DNA from: Brugia malayi
Taxonomy: Eukaryota; Nematoda; Chromadorea; Rhabditida; Onchocercidae
DNA: 64,000 nt
Assembly (NCBI RefSeq): GCF_000002995.4
Contig: NW_025062478.1
Span: 4,874,001 to 4,938,000 of the forward strand
Reading direction: 5' to 3'
The notes under the pieces are model-generated. The model ran no database searches and was not told where the DNA came from. It was given only the letters and a program-made list of their open reading frames with translations. Below are positions 47,883 through 61,633 of this stretch, piece by piece (the stretch's first letter is position 1; every line of letters starts with the position of its first letter). A program made the position numbers and the translations under genes.

Positions 47883-49110
47883 TACTTTTAAAATTGCAAC
47901 ATTAAATAGATGACATTTTCAGTCTTCTGTAATTTTTGCTGCACTGAAAAAAAGTTTTTGACATATTAAATGACACAAAATAATGTTAGTTGCCAGAAAA
48001 TTTCTCCTTTTCCATTGAATTTTCATTCGTAATGTATATGGACGTGGATAACCTTTAAACTTAGTCAGATGCATGTATGCGAATGTAATTCAAACTGTTG
48101 AAACACTTAATAATTTCTTTCATCGGTTGGAGTAGATGAACAAACTATTGGAATCGTTATTCAGTAGACAGTAACTCATTGTGAATTGAAAATGAAAAAA
48201 GAAAGTAAAAAAATTATGGACAGCTTTTGTTGAGATACGATAGGTTTCTGCCTAACAACGTTGACTTTCTTGTAGTAGTAATCTTTAACACAGCTGATGT
48301 TGTACAGAGATGTTGAGTTGCTCATAGAAGTAGAATTTGAATAAATCGATAACACTGCAAATTATTCGTTCATGAATTTTAGGGTAAATAATGGCTAAAA
48401 TCCAATAAACAAAGAAAGCTTCCAATGCTTCAAATTATTGGATAGGCAAACATTCCTATTAATTTTTATTAATTGTTTGTTATATTAATAGTGTTAAATA
48501 TCAAAAGTAGAGGAAGTTGAGATTAGGTAAACCATGCATTTTTGAAGAATATATGTTTCTTTAGAATTTAAAAATTTGAGAATTTAGTAACTTTTTCAAA
48601 ATGCTTTTCGTTTTGCTTAACACTTAAGATGGATACTGTTATATAACCTAATCTCTGTTCGCTTACTATGAGTTAATCCGAACGATTAGCCATCAAAAAA
48701 CAATTTTTCGTATCTTTTTCATGAAATTGAAATACTTTTCTAGACGCTAATTAAAATCGACAAAGTAATTTGTTGATGACCTCGTTTATTGATAATTTAT
48801 TGATAAAAGACTCTTTCATATTAAAGTTGTTTAAGTTAATATTGTATCTTATAATGAATGAAATCAGTTTGTGAGAGTGGAAACTTCAACTGTACATCCA
48901 TCGTAAGTACATTACCTCTATAACACATTAAAAATTGATCGATAAGTTTTAAAATATCTGCAGCCTTAAATATCATACTAATTAATATCTGATGTGCACA
49001 TATGAGGTACATAATGATCTCGTGAAACATGCCTGTTACCTTTTTAAAACTTGTAATATCTTAATTGTTGTCACAAAGATTTTTTAAGATACTTTTGAAA
49101 GATTTTTTAG
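47883..49110. other. no supported gene
   Basis: An ATG-initiated 15-codon stretch (48858-48902, start MKSVCESGNFNCTSI) ends at a perfect GTAAGT donor but has no clear partner exon. Confidence 0.45.
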
Positions 49111-49170
49111 ATCTCGAAGATCATGAATAAGTTATTCAGTTGGGATTATTTTTGGAGTGCGATCTCTTAC
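49111..49170 (+). CDS. candidate first exon, 16 codons
   Basis: A TTTTTTAG acceptor ends at 49110. A 12-nt leader is followed by ATG at 49123 and 16 codons (MNKLFSWDYFWSAISY) to a TAC|GTAAGTTT donor at 49170/49171 in phase 0. The layout matches a trans-spliced first exon. The next good acceptor (TTTTGCTCAG, before 49290) leads in phase 0 into the (ATT)n array, which would encode a poly-tyrosine tract. That looks unlikely, so a further exon elsewhere is probable if this one is real. Confidence 0.2.
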
Positions 49171-49338
49171 GTAAGTTTGTTTACTTATTTGTTAATTTAG
49201 CATACAATTATTTCAAGATAAAAATTTGTTTCCATTGTTGCGTGTTGTTTCTTTGTGCTCATAAAGTTCTTTTTGTTATTTTGCTCAGAAGAAATCAATA
49301 AAGAAATGCGTCCACTACTTCACAATTTGTTGTTGTTG

Positions 49339-49438
<100 letters not shown>

Positions 49439-49767
49439 CACTTATTATCGTCATTACTCTTTTTCTAGTCTTATTCTTTGTGGTTAACATTTTATAGTGA
49501 CATTTTACCGGTATGGAAATACTGCTTATAATTTCTATCTTAAACGGTTAATTCAAACATAGCATTTAATTTGTAATCTACTTGGCCACCCAAGCAGGTT
49601 ATAAATTATTCAAATAGGTATGACGAAACGAAATGATAAATTGATTGCCCGAGATATTTTTGTTACCATTTTCCGTCAGATTGTCCAATGTTTCCCAACT
49701 GAAACAAAGATAGTGAACAGATTAATTAATTGAAGATATCGACTGATGTGTAATCTTCCTGATGTTA

Positions 49768-50250
49768 TTATATGCCCTTGAGTGAATCATGTGTATAGGT
49801 GGGTTGTTCAACCACGAGAAATAGTATTTCCCGGGAAAGTATAATACAGGGGGCCTTTTGCGAGTATCCTTCAAACGGCGTTGACGAAGGGAAGCTGCAA
49901 AATTTTTTTGTCAAATGTAAAAGCAAACCATAAGAATGGTTGGAGTGTTGGAGGTGGGGGCTGACTCTCAAATTTCCACTGATTTGAATTTTGCGCCTTA
50001 TGTACCGTACCCCTGTGGTCGACATGCGAATCAATCTATCGTTGACAGCTGTTTGTTGGTGTTTTTTTTGTTGGCAAGGGAAGGGCACAGGGGATTCCCC
50101 CCTTTGTTGGCACAGTGCCAATGGTGTGGGAAATTGGCTGATGGCCAGATGTTTATTTTTGTAGCTTCTCTGTCACGCGGATGTCAGTGTTAGAGATGCT
50201 AGAGTTGGCAAGAGTTGAGATTGAACAAAATGTTTTGAGGGAAAGTTTCT
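49768..50250. promoter_or_regulatory. GC-raised island with NFI-type dyads; possibly coding
   Basis: The island is visibly GC-richer than the flanks. It holds a perfect NFI consensus TTGGCACAGTGCCAA (50107-50121), a near-perfect one TTGGCTGATGGCCAG (50134-50148), and between them GTGGGAA (50126-50132), the CSL/LAG-1 core. A perfect palindrome TTTCCCGGGAAA lies at 49827-49838. Both strands are also open: minus 50121-49768 (117 codons, start MALCQQRGESPVPFPCQQ) and plus 49936-50193 (85 codons). Neither product is recognised. GC-richness lengthens chance frames, so I favour a regulatory island but cannot exclude an exon on the minus strand. Confidence 0.3.
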
Positions 50251-53228
50251 GGGATATGTTTTGGCTAGTTTCTTTCCTAGTTTTGACTTGCATTCGAGGA
50301 AAAAAACGATACGTAGTTTTTGAAGTTTTCCTCATGCATTTAATGTTTGTATATTTATACAATAGAAATTGTGGTTCGTTTATTTGAACTGTTTTTAGAC
50401 TTAATTTATGTTTTGTAGATAACTTTTAGCTACTCATTTTAAATGAAATTCACTTCTTGTGCCTATTCTTTTTAATACTTTCTTTTCAATTAAGATAATT
50501 TTATTTGCATAAATTTTCATTCAGTAAGTAAATTGATTTAGAAAAAAGCTTTTTTTTGGATATTTTGCCACACTATGCCGCATAAGTTTTTGATAGTTTC
50601 AGTCGATTAAGCTTATTCCTAGTCTGCTAACTACAAATCGTTCTCCTATTTTCTTATTACTTCTTGTTGCTTCAGTTTTCAATTATCAGAGTGTCATTTA
50701 TTACACAGCTATTATCATTGGTTAATGCTTATAAATCTTCTAAGTAGCATAATAATCGTTCCAGACCAGTGAAGTTATTTATTTATTCAGATCTTGGTCA
50801 AGTATATACTATGAAGAATAGGCTACATAATATAACTAGCATAAGTGATATTCGAGACATCATTTATATTTCGAGACTATGTTCCAAAATCTTCCACCCG
50901 AATTGTATATTTAAATGAGAATCTCAGGTAATAGTTTTTTTTTTTCAGCTTCAACCTCATTCATCTTGTTTGCATTTACCATTATTATAGGTATAATAGT
51001 GTGATTGTGATTTTTCCAAGAATGTTTTTTAGTTTATGGAGATCTTAGTAAAAAACGATTTTTTCTCTCTAAAAAAGTTTTTCTTCTACTTATTAATCAA
51101 CCCTCGGTGAATGTTTTTCCTGTGATATCAAATTGCAGGAATCAGACGTCCAAGGTATTTATGGGTGTACTCTGTGTGTTTGTGGATGCATTGCATGCGT
51201 TTATTTTATAGTTATAACGAAATTAATGAATGGAAATAATTGATTTGCAATGATTATTTTTTTTTTTTTTTATGCTTAACATTTGACAGAAATTAGTCGT
51301 TTATTAATGTACCCACTGAAACCTCTTGATTTGCTTATTTACCTTCTTTTTTTGTGACTCAAAAGCAGTGTATATATATACAGCTTTCTTCAAATTCATC
51401 AATTCGGAAGTTGTCGCTTAAAATACTATCAAGTAGAATTTTAATCTGAGAAATGCTATTTCACTGATGTTTGTATTATGCTGCCTGATTTTGGCACTAG
51501 TAAACAGCTATGTGATTTATTTTTCATTGCACTTTGTTAAGCAACCAAACAAACAAATTTTGATTTCAATAGTTGCTGCTGTTATTGGAGCAAAGATAGT
51601 GTGATGAACTGTTGCTTCTATTGCCGCTTGTGGTAATATAGTTTTAGTTGTGGCAGTAATATACTTAATGAAAGACCGTTTATTTGTCATTCTTTCATTC
51701 TGGGTACCTTTACAACTGTCAATGCCGTCTTCATAAACTGAATTGGGTTAAAATTGCTCTAAATCAAATGATATAAACATCCGTGCCACTCGTCATGATA
51801 TTGCAGTAACCTGTCATCTTTGCTTTGTTATCGTTTCTAGTGCTCTGCGGCAGTAGTATCCCTCTTTCAAAAGCTTTGCTTTATTTTCTAATTCATTCAG
51901 CTACTCACTGTTCGTTTCAATTTTGCATATTTAATGCATTCATACATTTACCTAAATGATCTAGCATTCAAGCAATAGTTAAGCTGGATCGTTGATATAT
52001 AAAACAATGTATAAACTAATAAATATTTGGCAGGTGAACTGTTGTTAATACTGTATACAGAGAATATAACTTTGACATGTTTTACGTAGTTTAAAATTAA
52101 AGTTTTCGATAAATAATTATATTATTATGCATAAGGATTTCTTACTTGAATAAAGCAATAGATTTGTTGAAGGACAATTGACGGCACTTCAGAAATAAGG
52201 CAAAAAGTGAACAGTGGAGGACTGGTAAATGTGCACCACTGCTTCATCAACTGCTTTCGATGTATAACTTATTGCTAATTCATGTTTTGCTTACTGTTGA
52301 CATACATGTAGATCTATCAGGAACGGATAAAGATATATAATAAAACGAATATTATTGTAGAATGAAAGCAAGAAGAAGGCAATTAACAATGAAATAAAAA
52401 AAGAGAAAAAGGTGAGAGAAAGTTTATAAAATAATATTTTCATATACATAATTGATCAGTTACGAGATTTCTTTATTTTATAGAAATATTATCATTGTAT
52501 CGGGTATTCATCGTTTTCTTGGAGCTAGCATTGATGAAAGGAAGAAAGGGAGAACTCCTAAATATAATTTAACTGTTGAGTTCGAAAGATGAAATATAAA
52601 TTTTTGGAAAAAAAAGGTGAAGTACCGATTTTTGTTTATCTTGCAAATTTATCGAAATTGCAAAGCTTAGAAAAAACTAGTATGCTATCAGACAGATCTT
52701 CAAATTTTAATATCGAATTTATCAAAATTTCCCTGAATTTTGCCATTTTCAAAATTTCAAGTATTCCATTTTTCAGCAAATATTTTTCATTCAAGAATCA
52801 TTCAAGAATCAATCTCCTTTTCGATGTCCTATTACATTGTGTTGAATGTCCTTGAATGTTGGAAGAGAATAAAGGAATGGAAGAAGAAGGTATGAACTTT
52901 TATTCTTACCTGATCCTGATATGTTTTTATGATCTTGTCGTAGCTGCAGTAAAGATTTAGTTTGTTATTAGTTTATAAGAATGGTCTTCATTGCCGGTTA
53001 CCGCGCATTCGAATTAGATACAAACAGCTTCGAACTTCTATGGAAATTTTGAAAGGAAAAATTAACAGCAGTAATCAAACTGATCATTATTTTTTGCGCT
53101 TTTTTTGGAATAAAAAGAAAAAGTCTTCTACAAAATAAGACATCAAAAACCGATGAATAATGATGAATTGAATTGTATACAATTGTTGTTTGGGTGTAAC
53201 AGAAAAAACAAGTGGGAATGGAAGAGTT

Positions 53229-53259
<31 letters not shown>

Positions 53260-54274
53260 TTTCGTAATGATAGGAGGAAGAAATGATAGAAGGGATGGCT
53301 TGATGTATACGATGATTGTGCTTTTTGTTATGTTTTTGGTTTAAATTTTATTCTCTTTTAGCTAAAAAATACTTTCTTTGAGACCCCTTAATTGTTCCTT
53401 TCATTGATAACGACATGATTTTTATTTATAGTTATCATTAACATTTAGTACCAAATTATACTAGTTATAGATATAACTAATATAGTTTAATTTTGGACAA
53501 ATTAAAATAAATGATTATTTATTTGCTCCGTCAACATGGCGATCAATTAGTATTCGGTCTGATAAGTACGAGTATTTCGGTAATTGTGTATATATCTTAT
53601 GCATATGCCTCATCTGTATGCTATTTTATTACTTTTTTCGTTTACTTTTCTGAACATTCAGAAGGGATTTGTTCATTGTTTTATTGTAACATTGCAAGAT
53701 GACCCAGAAAAGAGCCATTTTCGTGATATTTAGATAACTATGATTATCCATTTGACGAATAATCTGTCCTACAATACTTTTTTTGCAACTAATATCTAAG
53801 TAGCTCATTTATGTGGTGATGATATAATTGATATATCAAAATTTAAAAAGGAAAATTATTAGGATTCAGCAGTCTTATCCAAATTTCATTGATATTTAAG
53901 AATACTTTAATTTTCTAAGTACTAAAATTTTATGTTTTCCTTTTTTTCCGACAGTTTAAATTAACATTGTTGCTAATGATGGCTAGTTTATAGCCGAAGT
54001 TTATAGGTTATTGCTCGGATGTTCTAAGACAACTAGTTATTAAGAAATAGGATTGAAGCATATTATATTAGAAACTAACAATATCAAATATCACTGTAGT
54101 TATTGAAATATTCTTGAGATATGGAAAGAAGTAGTACTTGAAAATACCTTCGCAACTATATTATCTTCCATAATCCTTGATTAAGAAATTAATTTTTTTT
54201 TTTTTTTTGATTTAATTTAATTGCACAGAATTTTGCATGCGAATCATACATTTACATAGATTGACATTTATCAG
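50251..54274. other. no supported gene over 4 kb
   Basis: Includes a (GA)n run at 53232-53259 and a short tandem of ATTCAAGAATC near 52790. Open frames such as 52589-52855 and 53511-53702 are at chance length. Confidence 0.5.
53232..53259. repeat. (GA)n microsatellite
   Basis: GA dinucleotides with one AA interruption. Confidence 0.9.
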
Positions 54275-54427
54275 GATTCATATATTCAGTTATACCCATT
54301 TAATACATGTTTAAAAGGACGAAGGGGTGAGTTTGAGGAGGAGGTAGGACAATTTGATCGGGAAGTGAGTGTCGGTAATGACATATTTTCAAGGGCGCCC
54401 TACAGCGCTCCTCTCTTTGATTTATAA
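54275..54427 (+). CDS. candidate exon with acidic, GC-raised reading
   Basis: An ACATTTATCAG acceptor ends at 54274. In phase 0, 50 codons are open to TAA at 54425-54427, and the frame is open a few codons upstream too. The reading passes GRRGEFEEEVGQFDREVSV and ends APYSAPLFDL. A good donor (GGGAA|GTGAGT) inside could end the exon after 30 codons in phase 0. The DNA is much GC-richer than its flanks and contains GGGCGCCC (54393-54400) and AGCGCT, rare in this window. No ATG lies in frame, so it would need an upstream exon. Function not recognised. Confidence 0.25.
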   Translation, partial: DSYIQLYPFNTCLKGRRGEFEEEVGQFDREVSVGNDIFSRAPYSAPLFDL

Positions 54428-56520
54428 ATGCTGATTTAATGTTCAGCATCCACAACAATCTCACATTATAGTTATCTACTTCTTCTACTTCATAATTTTG
54501 CAGGTTAGACCGATTATTTGGAATTTGAGGAAGGACTGATGCAACAACAAATCTGATAGAAATTCAATCGACTCAACTAATTTCTTGTTTTGATGTGTTG
54601 CTAATATAATTACTAGATACTGTTTTGGTTCCACTGATCACTTAAGTTTTTCAAGTTCAAATTTTTAGGTTAGAATTTTACGGCAACTAACAAAATCGTT
54701 TTTGATGAAGTAGTATAGCACCTTGTTGAAATTAATTGCTTCGCCATATTTTTATGGCTTTCTGTTTTCCCAACTTTGTATCACTTGGTAGTCAAAACTC
54801 TCTCAATGTTTAGGTTTGGTTTTCGACCTTCAAATTTCAAATGCATAAAAATTTAATTTATAAGGAATTAAGAAGTGGCACCACTTTTCTAAATTGTTTT
54901 TATCCAAATTAGTTAAAACGCATGAAATTCGATAAGTTAATATTACGCGAAGTTAATATTAGTTGCTTGTTAACCGTGCAACAATTACTAACAATTATTA
55001 ATTGCAAATACTTTTTTTTTATTAATTACTCACATAGTCTTTTATCAGATGCATCACCAGCCATTTTCCTTGATAATTTTTTGGTCCGGTTTTGTGGTAA
55101 TGTTGGCATATTTCGAGCGATATCCTAGGGAAAAAGCATGAAGGAGAGGGGGGATGGAAATATAAATATGTCGTGAAGTTTGGAAGAGTAGAAATTTGAA
55201 TTAAAAGGAGATTAGAGTACACAGTTGGTTTCATTCTGGAGCATCTACCTATCGAGATGAAATATTTCTTAGCAAATTTGATTAGTCCAGAAAAAAACGA
55301 GATGGAAGAAATTTATTCTGAAAAATAAAGGAACAAAACTGCAGATATTTTAAATTTAGGTTTTTAATTTTCCTTGTTAACCATATAAAAGCAATCATGC
55401 ATGACTAAAAGGAATTTTCATGCAAAATCTTGATTTCTCAAATTTTTTTGGATTTCTTTAATTTTTTTTTTTCTTTTCTTTTTTATTCAAAAGTTATTCC
55501 ATCAACAGTTTTCTTTTCTATTTTCTGCAGCACAGGTGTTGTTCGTTCTTCTTCCGGTGAAGATGGACAGGGTTTTGTATAAGGAGGCAAACGGGAAGAA
55601 AGAACAATTTACAGAAAGGAAATACTGATAAATGCCTTGATATGCTATCTTGATCAGGATGTATTTTGGTGTGATAATGACAGCTATTTTTTTATACACA
55701 TTCGGCAAGCTGCTAACAGTTCTTTTTTCCAACGCAACAATATTTCATATTGCCTCCTTGATGCAGCATTATTTCCTTCTTTTTTTTGTTTTTTTTTTTT
55801 TTGTTTCTTTTTCTACAAATATTTGAAATTATTATAATCTTTAAAGAGTAACTAAAATTTCACGTAAATATGCTTCATTCAATGCGCTTTTTTTTCGGGC
55901 AGATACTTCCTATTATTCAAGAAGTTGTGGCTGATTTTTTAAATACAAAATAAAGTATGAAGAAGTAGCAATCATTTATTATTCAATTTTCAAATTTACA
56001 GTACAAATCAATGTTTTTTTGATGTATTACATATCAGAACAGCCATGCCAAAATGATTCTACAACGTTTGCATAACGACTGATTTGTCAAATCTCTACTA
56101 CATTTTTCATCAAACAATGGTAGAAACTCAACCAATAGACGAACCTGACGATGTGTTGTAAAAGTTTGTCAGCTGTTCGTTTATTTGACGGATTCCACAT
56201 TTTTCATTTCTTTTTTCTGAAGAAACTAAACTGTTAAACTTAAAACTATATGTGAAGCTCACCAACTTATCTTTTCGGCATTTACTTGAGTGATACTGGA
56301 AATACTTCTGCAAATATTTGCGTCATCATTTAGTTCTTCAACTTTCTTTCCTTCTCCAATTTATAGTTCTATTACGTATGACCTGGCCTACTACCTATTC
56401 AATTCATGCATATGTAATCTGTAAACATATCAAGTGCTTCATTACTTATTTTCTAGCTTTTTTAGGCGAAGTTCATATTTAGTGATAGATAGAACTAAAT
56501 TTCAAAAAGAAACTCCCAGA

Positions 56521-56553
<33 letters not shown>

Positions 56554-58121
56554 GAAGTAATTTAAAAGACGAAATTCTTCATCTGACAAATTGTCAGCTC
56601 TAATTTCTGGTTTGAAAAAATGCTTGAAAATGGAAGTTTGATTGGTGATAAATAATTGTAGGAGCTTTTTGGAAGTGGCTTTCGCTCTACTGCACAATGA
56701 TATTGTCATCATTATGCTCATTTTTGCCAAAGGTTGTCGTAGTAGAACCCGTTTTAGCAGTATTAGCAGGAAGGGGCCTTACAATTAAGGGCTTTTCTTT
56801 CATTCAGATTCAGTCTTCCGCTTCTGCTTCCCTCCCTTTCCTTCCTCTTTTTCTTACTTCATGCATCATTGCTATCCTTCCCAAGTAAGAGTTGTCGAAT
56901 AAATTGGCCCATGCAACATTGGCCATTGGCCTTCATTTTTCCTTCACTTATGTATATAATCATTCCATCTACTGCAAAACTAACACTCGATTTGCATGAT
57001 ATATTTTTATATCTATAGGTGTATATCTGTACACCTATTAGAATTATGTGTCGATTACTATTTTGACTTTGTTGGGTAAGATGACAATTGGTTTTGGTCC
57101 ACTGAGCAATCGAAGTAGCCTTTGAACTTTGATTTATTAGCTTGGAAACTAATATATGGGAATACTAAATGTTTATGATGTGACATTCATCTTTAAACTA
57201 TCCGATTAAATCCACGAACATTCTGTTGACAGCAGGCGATCATCGATCTTAAACAGTGTGATTACCTTATGTTTTTTTAATGAAACTTTTTAAGTGCAAA
57301 TCCGTTACTTTTTCTTATTTTTTCTAGATTTCATAATTCTGAAAATTTAGCACTAAATAGAATTATTAGAATCCTAATAAGCGAGATCCTTTGTTTTAGA
57401 TGCAAATTTTAATCTGTAATAATTTCTCGACAACCAAATTCCTCCTTGTAATAGATCCAAATTTTTAATAAGATTTACATTTCTGAAACTTCTTTTAATC
57501 TACCCAAGCATTAAAATATGCTTCTGTTGTAATTTACTGCATGGTTACTTTTTATCCATTCATAATTTCTGGATTTTAATTTTCCTGTGCATCTTTTTCT
57601 TGCACCGTTTACGTCACTTTACTTTGCTTGTATTACTTTTCATATTTAGCTGTGATTTTGGAACTTATCCTTAAAATCAACAAAGAGAGAGAGGAGAAGA
57701 GAGACAAAGGCAGTTAAGTCGAGTAAGGTATCAACTTCGAAAAATTGAGTTGTTTTATTTATGACTAGTGAGAACGTTCGAAATGTTATGTCTTTTAGCC
57801 TTCAAGGCAATGTGATTGTTAAGGAAGTGAAATTCGAATTTTATCGACCGTAGAGATTTATTAACATTTTGAAATGGAAGTATAGTTTAGAAATAAGAAT
57901 AAAAGTAAATTTGAATATAATTTTTACGGAAAGGAAGATAGGAATTGTCATAGTGAGCAAATTTTTCCCACTTGATTGCATTGAGTGGCATAATGGAAGC
58001 ACTAGTACAGTAAATACGACTTGTGCTACATGAAAAAGGCGGCAGGTACTTGCGAAAGGTTAGGAGAACAAAGGTGAAGTGGAATTGTGAAAACACTCTT
58101 GAGAAATTAACTCCTCGTTTT
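54428..58121. other. no supported gene over 3.7 kb
   Basis: Only chance-length frames. A 9-bp inverted repeat (ATAGGTGTA / TACACCTAT) lies at 57015-57038. Frames near 56697-56888 are hydrophobic. Confidence 0.5.
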
Positions 58122-58150
58122 GTTTTTTTTTTTTTTTTTTTTTTTTTTTT
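58122..58150. repeat. long poly-T run
   Basis: About 29 consecutive T, the longest homopolymer in the window. Could be a retroposed poly-A tail on the minus strand, but I see no recognisable insert next to it. Confidence 0.9.
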
Positions 58151-58235
58151 CACAATGATGGGAAAGAGTAGGAGAGGAGAAGGGGAAAAGCGTGAGATGT
58201 GCTTCTCATTTTCAATGATTTCAGTTAGGTGAATA

Positions 58236-58469
58236 ATGCTTTTAACTCTTCACAGTAGTAGTAGTATAGTAGTTTGCCATATTTACCTGTACCTTTTCTC
58301 TATTTCCGATTCGCAATACTCTTTGCTCTATGTTGCACAGTGCAATAGTAAATGTGGTGGTCCCTTGAGGAAGCCAGTGCAGAAATCGTCGGATCGTCCA
58401 TACGTCTCCAACGAATGTTTGCCGAAGCATTCACCTTATGAGGGTCATTTCCTGATTAAAGCTCGATGA
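58236..58469. CDS. coding-like island, strand unresolved
   Basis: The segment about 58330-58470 is GC-raised. On the + strand the frame from ATG 58236 ends with a polar, Cys-containing part (CNSKCGGPLRKPVQKSS, then a short tail ending HFLIKAR) and TGA at 58467-58469. A weak GTTGCACAG acceptor ends at 58340. On the minus strand, ATG at 58430 opens 62 codons (start MLRQTFVGDVWTIRRFLH) with a good CAG|GTAAAT donor near 58289. Either strand could carry an exon. Neither product is recognised. Confidence 0.2.
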
Positions 58470-59179
58470 CCAATGCTATCACGTATAGCTCTTGGTTTCT
58501 CTCTTATTTATTGCCTATCCTAAATTATGCCATTCACATTTGGTTTTCTTTTTTTGGTGTCGTTATCTTCTCAGTGTGGTATTATTTTTTAAAGATAATA
58601 AATAATATAGGTTAAAATAACATTTTTTTTTTTAGGTGGGATAATCAGGAATCCTCCATCGTTGTTTCTAAGTCTTTTAATTTCATTCACTACCATTTCT
58701 GTAGAGGTTCTATCTAATATTCATTATACTTTTATTGTGAAATAATGGAAAGAACTGTGTATAATCATTCATTCAGCTTCTTAGGAGTAATTACGCAAAG
58801 GAAAAAATTTAATTCTGTTTAATGAATAGGTTATCAAGATTACCAGTGAAAATTTAGAAGGCAGTAACTTTTCCATAGTTTTATTGATTCATAATGGGAA
58901 GAAGGTGATAGGTGCGATTATCTATCTGGTAAGGAACGACGGAATCACTAAAAGCGTTATTAATGCCAACAGCAAGAAAGAGGAGTGAAGTGATTTGAGG
59001 TACTAGGAAGGAAAGTGTTGATGTGTAAATTAATGATTAAAAAGCTGGCTAGTGCTGAAATGATTTGAACTGAATTCATTTTATTTGTTCAATACAGTTT
59101 GTGTAATAGCTTTTCTAACTGTTTCTAAATCCTTAAAACTAGCAAACATTTTAATTAAATATATACATTTGGACCGTGT

Positions 59180-59241
<62 letters not shown>

Positions 59242-61190
59242 GTATGTATATGTGTAGGCGTTCAGTTTTCCTTTTTTTTATCAACTATGGATCCAATTAC
59301 TACTCGGAATTCTTGCTTGAAACACTTCTCTTTCTAGCATCATTCGTTGATTTCAGATGATTATCATGAACGTATATACACACGTATATAGATAATGTAT
59401 GTACACTTTTAGAAGTAATACTGAAATAAGGAGGATTAGTTCAAAAAGGTTTGCCTCCTGATTGATTATCAGCATTTGAGATTGACATAAAAAAGCTAAA
59501 GAATGGATAGGAAGAGAAAGGAAAGTATAGAAGAAGTATAGAAGAAAGTTTTATGGATTTAATCAAGTAGAAAGCGAAAATGCAAGCACCCTTGCACATA
59601 ATCATGTTCAGGATTCATTCATTTTGTCAAGTTTCTGCCATAAAAAATGTCTGATTTTGCTTTCTAAAGTTTATGTGGAACATTAGCAGATACAACCATT
59701 AAATTTAATTAAAGCAGAAATTGAAATAGAGGCAATCTTATCTGAATATATAGGTTATTCCTCCACTAAGGAACTTCTTGTCCAGGATGAAAGAAAACTT
59801 ATAGAATGATTTTTATTTAAATTCTGTCTAAAGAAAGAATTTTTAAAATTAATTAGTTTAATGATTAAATGAATGATTTAAATTGCACTCAAAAATTTGC
59901 CTCGAACTTAATACAAAGTTCATTCATGTACGTAAATCTCTAATCTCAGTGAAAGCTTGTCGAATTGTTCCCTAATTTAGTTATTCTTCCATTGGTTATA
60001 TCTGTCCGAGTACTTTTAGTGATATTAGTGATTAGAAAAAGGCTTGAAGAACTTCCTCTAGAATCGATTTTTCCAAGGAATAAATTTTGTAAGCAGCACT
60101 TCAGAGGTAGTAGTGAAGTGCAACAGTAAAAAAATTTGTTCGCGAATTTCAGCAATTTAATCGAATCAAAGATCAAAATCGGATTTTGACAAGTCCTACA
60201 TCATTCTGAGGTATGTTTAAATTATTCTTGCCGTTTTATCGGTTCTTATCTTCTTTGATCTGATCCGCAGGCTTTCCAATGCGGAACATTGTCTATGATA
60301 CAATACTAACTTCTTTCCAAAGATATTCAGATTGATAGCAATGTACTGTTGTCATTTCTGTCCTCTTATTTATTTTTGTTTCCCAAAAGTCAAATTTTTG
60401 ACAAGGTTATGGTAAAAATTCATTACGTTCTACAAGAAGGAAAACGAGAGAACTAAATATAAAGTTCCATTAAGGAGTGGAAATGACATTCGGAGAGATG
60501 TCACTCCACATATTTGTTTCTGGAAAGACTGCTAGTTAATTTTGCCTTAGGAAAAAATCTTTCAATATTAATTTATGTTATCTTGCAAAACCTTGAACTT
60601 TAACCTCAAGTTTTATTTCACATAATATTTGATTTGTATGAAGTTAATTAAGAAAAAAAGTCGAGTGCAATGAAGAAGAAATGAACTCACTGAAATTAGA
60701 TGAGAAAAAATGAGAAAACACCGGCAATCTGAGCTATAACATACACCTGATTATAAAATTTTCCTTATGGTAGTATAGATTGTAAAACTTTCTTTTAGCT
60801 GAAAATTTAATTATCACTAACGATTTTTGATAAAATTTCAAGAACATTTAAAAAAATCAATGCTCATTATCAAGGAATATATGTTATGCTTACTAAATTT
60901 CAATGATGCTATGAAAATCTGTGCTTGCTAGGTCAAAACTCATATTCAGAAGTAAGCACTTGCTAAATTGTAACTGTTTTAAGCAGCTTTATAAAATTGG
61001 TGTCCAATTAAAGGCTGGAAAAGGTCTCTACTTTCAGTTTTACTAGCATTGAATCCCGATGTATTTAACCTCCTTTACGAACTGATATTTATGGTACTAT
61101 TTTTGAACTGTTTTGAGCATCTTATCAAAACTTGCATTTAAATGCTTGCAATATTCGCCACTGAGAAGTGTTTGCTTTGTATGTATGCGT
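58470..61190. other. no supported gene; one GT microsatellite
   Basis: Contains the 59175-59258 GT array and a short AGTATAGAAGA tandem near 59525. No exon model could be built. Confidence 0.5.
59175..59258. repeat. (GT)n microsatellite
   Basis: GT dinucleotides with a few TATG interruptions at both ends. Confidence 0.97.
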
Positions 61191-61380
<190 letters not shown>

Positions 61381-61543
61381 ACATGTTATATTGATGAAGA
61401 GTTTGCGAATAGATGCCCAACAGAAATTCCTATTTTACGAACTACACATGCATTTACTACACTATGTTTCAGTTATATGGAGTGTGATTGACATAAGATG
61501 GAAGAAAATAAAATTTACCCGCCCTTCCTCTCCTTCCCCTCAG

Positions 61544-61587
61544 CGATTGTGGATGGACTGCCCTACCCGGATTACATTACTCGTTAA
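61544..61587 (+). CDS. candidate terminal exon after a strong acceptor
   Basis: The best polypyrimidine tract in the window (CCTTCCTCTCCTTCCCCTCAG region, ending at 61543) precedes a short GC-raised segment. After two bases it reads IVDGLPYPDYITR and then TAA at 61585-61587. A second phase is open to TAA at 61631-61633 (RLWMDCPTRITLLV start). No upstream partner exon was found; the GT array lies directly 5'. Confidence 0.2.
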
Positions 61588-61633
61588 ATGCAGACTCAAT
61601 GTTTCAGCCTTAATTCTTTCTTCACTTGTGTAA

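Noticed and set aside
58122..58150. Poly-T run as the tail of a retroposed pseudogene on the minus strand
   Set aside because: No recognisable gene body or target-site duplication next to it.
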